Assembly (NCBI GenBank): GCA_041389525.1
Contig: JAWKRR010000006.1
Span: 1 to 64,000, forward strand
DNA from: JACKFB01 sp041389525
GTDB lineage: Bacteria; Myxococcota_A; UBA9042; PHBI01; JACKFB01
Length of the DNA stretch: 64,000 nt
Direction of reading: 5' to 3'
Part shown: piece by piece, positions 62,571 to 64,000 of the stretch
Numbering within the stretch: position 1 is the stretch's first letter
Layout of the letters: every line of letters starts with the position of its first letter
The notes under the pieces: model-generated
Told to the model about the DNA's origin: nothing
The model's database searches: none
What the model saw: the letters and a program-made list of their open reading frames with translations, nothing else
Program-made: the position numbers and the translations under genes

Positions 62571-63344
62571 TTGATTTCGACCCCGCGAATCCGCGAGCGC
62601 TTGCTCCGCGTGCCTTTGCGCCTCGTGCCGAGCCGACACGCGGGGGAGAGCCTCGATCGGGCGCGGCTCGACGAGATGTACGCGCTGCGATCGCGCATCT
62701 TCGCGCTTCAGCCGACGAAGGACCCCGCCGACGACCGCGCGAAGTTCGACGCCTTCGTCGGGGGCTGCCAGCGCGTGCTGCTGCTGCGTTGTCGCGACGG
62801 CGCGCTGCGCGGGATGCTGTGCTTCGCCTGGGAGCGCCTGCCTGGAAAGGGCGGGCTGGTCTTCGTGCCCGAGTACGGGTTCTTCGAGCCTGAGTTCCGC
62901 GGGGACCCCGCGTTGATCCTCGGCGGGCTGCCGATTTTAGCGCGGGCGATGCTCGCGGCGCGGGGGCGACCCATGTGGATGGCCGGCATCGGCTACCCGA
63001 AGAGCATGCGGGCGGGCGCGCGGCTGCTGAAACCTCTGTGGAGCCTGGCGGACCCCGACCTCCCCGACGACGCCCGCGCGGTGCTCGAGACCGTCCTCGC
63101 CCGCCACGGCGGACCCGGCAGCGACCCGAAACGAGGCACCGTGCCCATGCCGACGGTCCCAGAGCCGCCGCCGCCGCCCGCGCGCCAGGGCAGCTTCTGG
63201 CGCCGCTACGAGAGCCTGAACCCCGACTGGCCGCGCGGCGTCGGACTGGTGATGGCGGGGAGAGTGGACGGGCGCATTTTCGCCCGCATCGCGGCCGACC
63301 TCACGCGGCGACGGCGGCGGCGCGGGGCGAGCCGGCGGAGCTGA
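62571..63344 (+). CDS. GNAT-like protein of unknown function
   Basis: A 257-aa soluble protein. LRSRIFALQPTKDPADDRAKFD, RVLLLRCRDGALRGMLCF and VFVPEYGFFEPEFRGDPALILGGLPILARAM fit an acyl-CoA N-acyltransferase-like fold, where EYGFFEPEFRGD would stand at the motif A region. The classical R/Q-x-x-G-x-G/A loop is missing, so acetyltransferase activity is unsure. A proline-rich linker (EPPPPPARQ, ~205) leads to a C-terminal segment ending in a very Arg-rich tail. The start is uncertain; TTG 62571 is the longest option and GTG codons ~13 residues later are also possible. It is divergent from alkB and convergent with the MYXO-CTERM protein. Confidence 0.55.
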   Translation: MISTPRIRERLLRVPLRLVPSRHAGESLDRARLDEMYALRSRIFALQPTKDPADDRAKFDAFVGGCQRVLLLRCRDGALRGMLCFAWERLPGKGGLVFVPEYGFFEPEFRGDPALILGGLPILARAMLAARGRPMWMAGIGYPKSMRAGARLLKPLWSLADPDLPDDARAVLETVLARHGGPGSDPKRGTVPMPTVPEPPPPPARQGSFWRRYESLNPDWPRGVGLVMAGRVDGRIFARIAADLTRRRRRRGASRRS

Positions 63345-63419
63345 TTCGCAGGGCGAGGCGGGGGGCGGGGTCGCTGGGCTCTGGGGTTGCGGGCGGTCCG
63401 GCGGCGAGTCCGCGCTGTG

Positions 63420-64000
63420 TCAGTGCCGCAGCCAGCGGCTCTGTCGACGCCGCCACATCAGCGCCCAGAGGGTCAGCAGCGCGATGAGCGCCGTCCCGCC
63501 CTGCCCGCCCGCGCCGGCGCCGCCGCAGCCGCCGCAGCCCGCGCCACTGCCGCCCGTCGCGACCTCGGCACCCTCGACGATCTCGGCGCCGGCGTCGGCG
63601 CCCGCCGGGTCTCCCACGTCCGCCGCGCTCGGCTCGTCGGGGATGGGCGGCGCGACCATGACCTCCTGCGGCCCCTCGGCGCCGACCTCGAAGGCGCCCA
63701 CGTCACACGCGGCGCCGCCGGCCGCGCCCCCGTCGAAGGGCCGCGCCTGCCCGCGCTGGTCCACGTCGGGACAGCCCGCGGCACCGCCCGCATCCAGCGC
63801 CGGGCTGCCGATTTGCAGCGCGTGAGTCTGGGTCGGCCCGCCGTTGTCGGCCAGCGGGTTCAGCCCAGGCCCACCGCGCGGCAGGTCGTCGGCGCCGAAC
63901 CCGGGCACCTCCGTGTCGCTGAGATTAAGCCCGCCCGAGATCACCGCTCCCGGTTGGTCGGTGTGCAGCCCGACGTTGTCGAGCGTCCCGCCCGCGCCGG
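63420..64000 (-). CDS. Choice-of-anchor Q/beta-helix protein with MYXO-CTERM sorting signal, C-terminal part
   Basis: The gene enters from beyond the right edge; 193 residues are visible. LADNGGPTQTHALQIGSPALDAG followed by DVDQRGQARPFDG and CDVGAFEVG is the closing signature of CSLREA/choice-of-anchor-Q secreted beta-helix proteins. After a ~55-residue Asp/Ala/Pro linker the C-terminus has a Cys/Gly cluster (GCGGCGGAGAGG), a hydrophobic helix (TALIALLTLWALM) and an Arg-rich tail (WRRRQSR), the tripartite MYXO-CTERM signal, expected to be processed and anchored at the outer membrane in Myxococcota (family knowledge). This is the strongest lineage marker in the window. The N-terminus and any catalytic domain lie outside. 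Confidence 0.8.
   Translation of the reverse strand, partial: GAGGTLDNVGLHTDQPGAVISGGLNLSDTEVPGFGADDLPRGGPGLNPLADNGGPTQTHALQIGSPALDAGGAAGCPDVDQRGQARPFDGGAAGGAACDVGAFEVGAEGPQEVMVAPPIPDEPSAADVGDPAGADAGAEIVEGAEVATGGSGAGCGGCGGAGAGGQGGTALIALLTLWALMWRRRQSRWLRH

Overview
The window is GC-rich, densely packed bacterial chromosome. The best lineage clue is the protein cut by the right edge (63420-64000). It ends in a Gly/Cys-rich segment, a hydrophobic helix and an Arg-rich tail, which is the MYXO-CTERM sorting signal of Myxococcota. About a dozen lipoproteins with Asp/Ala/Pro-rich tethers after the lipobox, Cys-rich repeat proteins and an IS110 element fit the same phylum. No tRNA, rRNA or CRISPR array was seen.

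Layout. 0-5.2 kb: end of an SGNH hydrolase, a TIGR01777 oxidoreductase, a lidless Hsp70-like ATPase and the glutathione-dependent formaldehyde detoxification pair (class III alcohol dehydrogenase and S-formylglutathione hydrolase), separated by an inverted 8-mer repeat. 5.1-10 kb: a cation/proton antiporter fused to a PTS EIIA domain and three lipoproteins (one unknown behind a sigma54-like promoter, one alpha/beta hydrolase, one Cu/Zn-SOD-like protein without its copper ligands). 10.3-17.8 kb: an RND efflux pair, a lipase-like lipoprotein and YaaA. 17.9-26.2 kb: a large von Willebrand A/Cys-rich lipoprotein with local frame disruptions, a MarR-nitroreductase-pirin-SDR group sharing a putative operator, and an Ig-like lipoprotein.

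26.3-36.4 kb: a DUF3095 protein and a three-gene overlapping operon of Cys-rich surface lipoproteins (582, 1687 and 685 aa). 36.6-50.3 kb: a BioF2-type acetyltransferase, a tandem UvrA of about 1773 aa with four ATPase modules, a DUF1444-like protein, an HDOD protein, a WD40 protein, an M49 peptidase lipoprotein and a small lipoprotein. 50.3-55.6 kb: three paralogous lipoproteins whose tethers carry two, three and four copies of a 30-bp coding repeat, two small proteins and a second von Willebrand A lipoprotein. 55.7-64 kb: PhyH and GNAT enzymes, an IS110 element with a candidate bridge RNA, a Cys-rich lipoprotein, a Y1-transposase relative lacking one HUH histidine, a membrane protein, AlkB, a GNAT-like protein and the MYXO-CTERM protein.

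Taken together, most of the accessory content is cell-envelope and surface lipoproteins, mixed with stress and detoxification genes (formaldehyde, peroxide, alkylation and nucleotide-excision repair, efflux, MarR/nitroreductase/pirin). Functions are family-level inferences from motifs read by eye. No database search was run.
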